Source: an uncultured Eubacteriales bacterium (GTDB lineage: Bacteria; Bacillota; Clostridia; Oscillospirales; Oscillospiraceae). Taken from it: a stretch of DNA of 6,767 nt. The DNA lies in contig URPI01000120.1 in NCBI GenBank assembly GCA_900549705.1, forward strand, positions 1 to 6,767, written 5' to 3'. Both the position numbers and the translations under genes were made by a program. Of this stretch, positions 5,512-6,767 are shown one piece after another. Every line of letters begins with the position of its first letter. Position 1 is the first letter of the stretch. Under the pieces are notes generated by a model, which worked only from the letters and a program-made list of their open reading frames with translations, was not told where the DNA came from and did no database searches.

Positions 5512-6639
5512 ATGAAAACGGTCGGCATTGTTTGCGAATATAACCCCTTTCACAATGGGCATCTGAGCCAGTTCCGGCACATCCGGGAAATGTGGGGGGA
5601 GGATACTGCCATTGTGTGCCTGATGAGTGGCAATTACGTCCAGCGGGGCGCTCCTGCCATTGTTGATAAATCCATCCGTGCCCAGGCTGCCATTCTTTGC
5701 GGCGCTGACCTGGTGCTGGAGCTTCCCCCCGAAATTTCCCTGTCTTCCGCCGAGGGGTTTGCCGCCGGGGGCGTTGCCATTGCCTCCCGCTGCTGCGACC
5801 GGCTGTGCTTCGGCACGGAATCCATGGACAAAGAAGCGCTGCTGCAAACCGCCCGGGCGCTCTGCGCCCCGGAATTCCCCCCGCTGCTGCGCCAGGCGCT
5901 TTCCACCGGCTGCTCCTTCCCGGTTGCCCGCAGCCAAGCTCTGGCGCAAATGGGCATTGCCTTGGACGTATCCAGCCCCAACAATATCCTGGGCATCGAA
6001 TACACCAAGGCCATGTTGCAGCAGGGCAGCGCCATGGAACCGCTGCCCATTTTCCGGGCGGGCAGCTATCACGATACCGCCCTCTGCACCGACGCTCCCT
6101 CCGCCACCGCCGTGCGGCAGCAGATGGTTTCCGGCGGCAGCTGGGAGGATGCCGTTCCCCCGCAAGCGGCAGCGCTGTTTCAAAATGCCACGCTGCACAC
6201 CCTGGAAGCCGGGGAGCGAGCCATCCTCGCCCGCCTGCGCACCATGTCGGAAGCGGAATTTGAAGCGCTGCCCTATGGCTCCGAAGGGCTGTGGCGGAAG
6301 CTGATGAAGGCCGCCGGGCGATATGCTACGCTTTCTGAGATTGTGGATGCGGTCAAGTCCAAGCGCTACACCCGCACCCGGATTGACCGGATGATTCTGT
6401 GCGCCTTTCTGGGGCTGACCCGGGAGCAGATGGGGGTGGCACCCTCCACCGTTCGGGTGCTGGGTTTTTCCTCCCGGGGGCGGCAAATTCTCCGAGCGCA
6501 CCCAGAATTCCGCAACGCCGGTGAAGATGTCAGCCCGGAGGAGCTGCGGCTGGGCAGCCTGTATGGGCTGTTTTCCACCCAGACCCCGGAGGCACCGGAT
6601 GCGGAAGCCAAGCGGCGAATTTTTTATAGCGGGATGTAG
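5512..6639 (+). CDS. tmcAL: tRNA(Met) cytidine acetate ligase (TmcAL, formerly YlbM/DUF795 nucleotidyltransferase)
   Basis: 375 aa. The family forms N4-acetylcytidine at wobble C34 of elongator tRNA(Met) using ATP and free acetate through an acetyl-adenylate, which aids correct AUG decoding. The N-terminal nucleotidyltransferase fold shows GIVCEYNPFHNGH (5-17) with the HxGH ATP motif at 14-17, then MSGNYVQRG (38-46), SPNNILGIEY (155-164) and KSKRYTRTRIDRMIL (282-296), all typical of the family. The start is ATG 5512, because AAAGGAG (5497-5503) is 8 nt upstream and the conserved N-terminus begins there. An in-frame ATG at 5437 lies at the predicted transcription starts and would add 25 unconserved residues. 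B. subtilis TmcAL is about 415 aa; this one is shorter, mostly after residue ~345, and ends FYSGM. It is divergent from ackA, whose product makes or uses acetate. No clear terminator follows; CCGG-N9-CCGG just after the stop is too short. Confidence 0.95.
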   Translation: MKTVGIVCEYNPFHNGHLSQFRHIREMWGEDTAIVCLMSGNYVQRGAPAIVDKSIRAQAAILCGADLVLELPPEISLSSAEGFAAGGVAIASRCCDRLCFGTESMDKEALLQTARALCAPEFPPLLRQALSTGCSFPVARSQALAQMGIALDVSSPNNILGIEYTKAMLQQGSAMEPLPIFRAGSYHDTALCTDAPSATAVRQQMVSGGSWEDAVPPQAAALFQNATLHTLEAGERAILARLRTMSEAEFEALPYGSEGLWRKLMKAAGRYATLSEIVDAVKSKRYTRTRIDRMILCAFLGLTREQMGVAPSTVRVLGFSSRGRQILRAHPEFRNAGEDVSPEELRLGSLYGLFSTQTPEAPDAEAKRRIFYSGM

Positions 6640-6661
6640 CCGGTCTTCTTCTCCGGTCAGA

Positions 6662-6696
6662 TGGCAAGCAGATAGAATGTCAAATCATTCTTGCCA
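6662..6696 (+). repeat. Interrupted inverted repeat overlapping the -35 of the downstream promoter
   Basis: TGGCAAG (6662-6668) is the reverse complement of CTTGCCA (6690-6696). A nested AGAATG (6674-6679) / CATTCT (6686-6691) pairs around a 6-nt loop. The right arm contains the -35 hexamer TTGCCA. After it come CAAAATTTTA, so in RNA it could also be a weak terminator for tmcAL. An operator for the next gene or a leaky tmcAL terminator are both possible; the symmetry is imperfect and chance cannot be excluded. Confidence 0.35.
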
Positions 6697-6719
6697 CAAA
6701 ATTTTATGTATGCTATACT
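6691..6719 (+). promoter_or_regulatory. Sigma-70/A-type promoter for the gene starting at the right edge
   Basis: TTGCCA (6691-6696), a 17-nt spacer and TATACT (6714-6719) with an upstream TG at 6711-6712 (TGCTATACT, extended -10). Transcription would begin near 6726, giving a leader of about 37 nt before the ATG at 6763. The spacing and hexamers are good. Confidence 0.75.
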
Positions 6720-6762
6720 GAGTAACAGTTCAACAAATCGGGATTTAGCGAGGTAAAGATAT

Positions 6763-6767
6763 ATGCT
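6763..6767 (+). CDS. Start of an unidentified gene (only ATG and two bases inside the window)
   Basis: ATG at 6763-6765 is preceded by the SD-like GAGGT (6750-6754) with 8 nt spacing and by a good promoter at 6691-6719. Nothing of the product is visible, so no identity can be given. Confidence 0.5.

Noticed and set aside
5476..6501. Minus-strand open frame opposite tmcAL
   Set aside because: Antisense shadow with Gly/Gln-rich composition and no motif.

Overview
The window is an ordinary-looking chromosomal segment, probably from an anaerobic Firmicute of the Clostridia and most plausibly a gut Oscillospiraceae-type organism. This is inferred from strong AGGAGG-type ribosome binding sites, sigma-70/sigma-A type promoters with A/T-rich spacers in an otherwise GC-rich genome, a clostridial acetate kinase, a DNA-binding-domain-less biotin ligase and a TmcAL-type tRNA(Met) cytidine acetate ligase. 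No phage, transposon, CRISPR, rRNA or tRNA signal is visible. Taxonomy was not tested by any search.

Left block (+ strand, 1-2362): the 3' end of a homocysteine S-methyltransferase family gene (GGCCGT zinc motif), then a 472-aa protein that joins about six membrane segments to an acyltransferase domain of the chloramphenicol acetyltransferase / 2-oxoacid dehydrogenase E2 fold, then a biotin-protein ligase (birA). The genes are 16 and 9 nt apart with no terminator between them, so they look like one operon. The E2-like protein is the most unusual item: it has no lipoyl domain, and the position of the catalytic His of the HxxxDG motif is Glu (DERIVDG).

Middle (2363-2911): a stand-alone gene for a 118-aa single-pass membrane protein with a very acidic Ala/Pro/Glu-rich tail, with its own promoter (TTGCAT-17-TATACT) and a strong terminator hairpin. 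The hairpin sits where the rightward and leftward transcription units converge and may serve both.

Right-centre (- strand, 5371 down to 2912): ackA (acetate kinase) followed by pepT (peptidase T). They are 60 nt apart, with a GC-rich hairpin between them that may reduce read-through. A near-ideal promoter (TTGAGA-17-TATAAT) drives ackA.

Right (+ strand, 5512-6767): tmcAL, divergent from ackA, encoding the enzyme that uses ATP and acetate to make N4-acetylcytidine at the wobble base of elongator tRNA(Met). The predicted tmcAL and ackA promoters lie face to face within the same ~75 bp, so an acetate-producing (or acetate-activating) and an acetate-consuming enzyme may compete for RNA polymerase there. 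After tmcAL a good promoter (TTGCCA-17-TATACT) and an RBS lead to the first codon of another gene at the window edge.

I found no convincing new multi-gene system. The leads most worth following are the membrane-anchored E2-like protein lacking the catalytic His, the acidic-tailed small membrane protein, and the ackA/tmcAL promoter arrangement.
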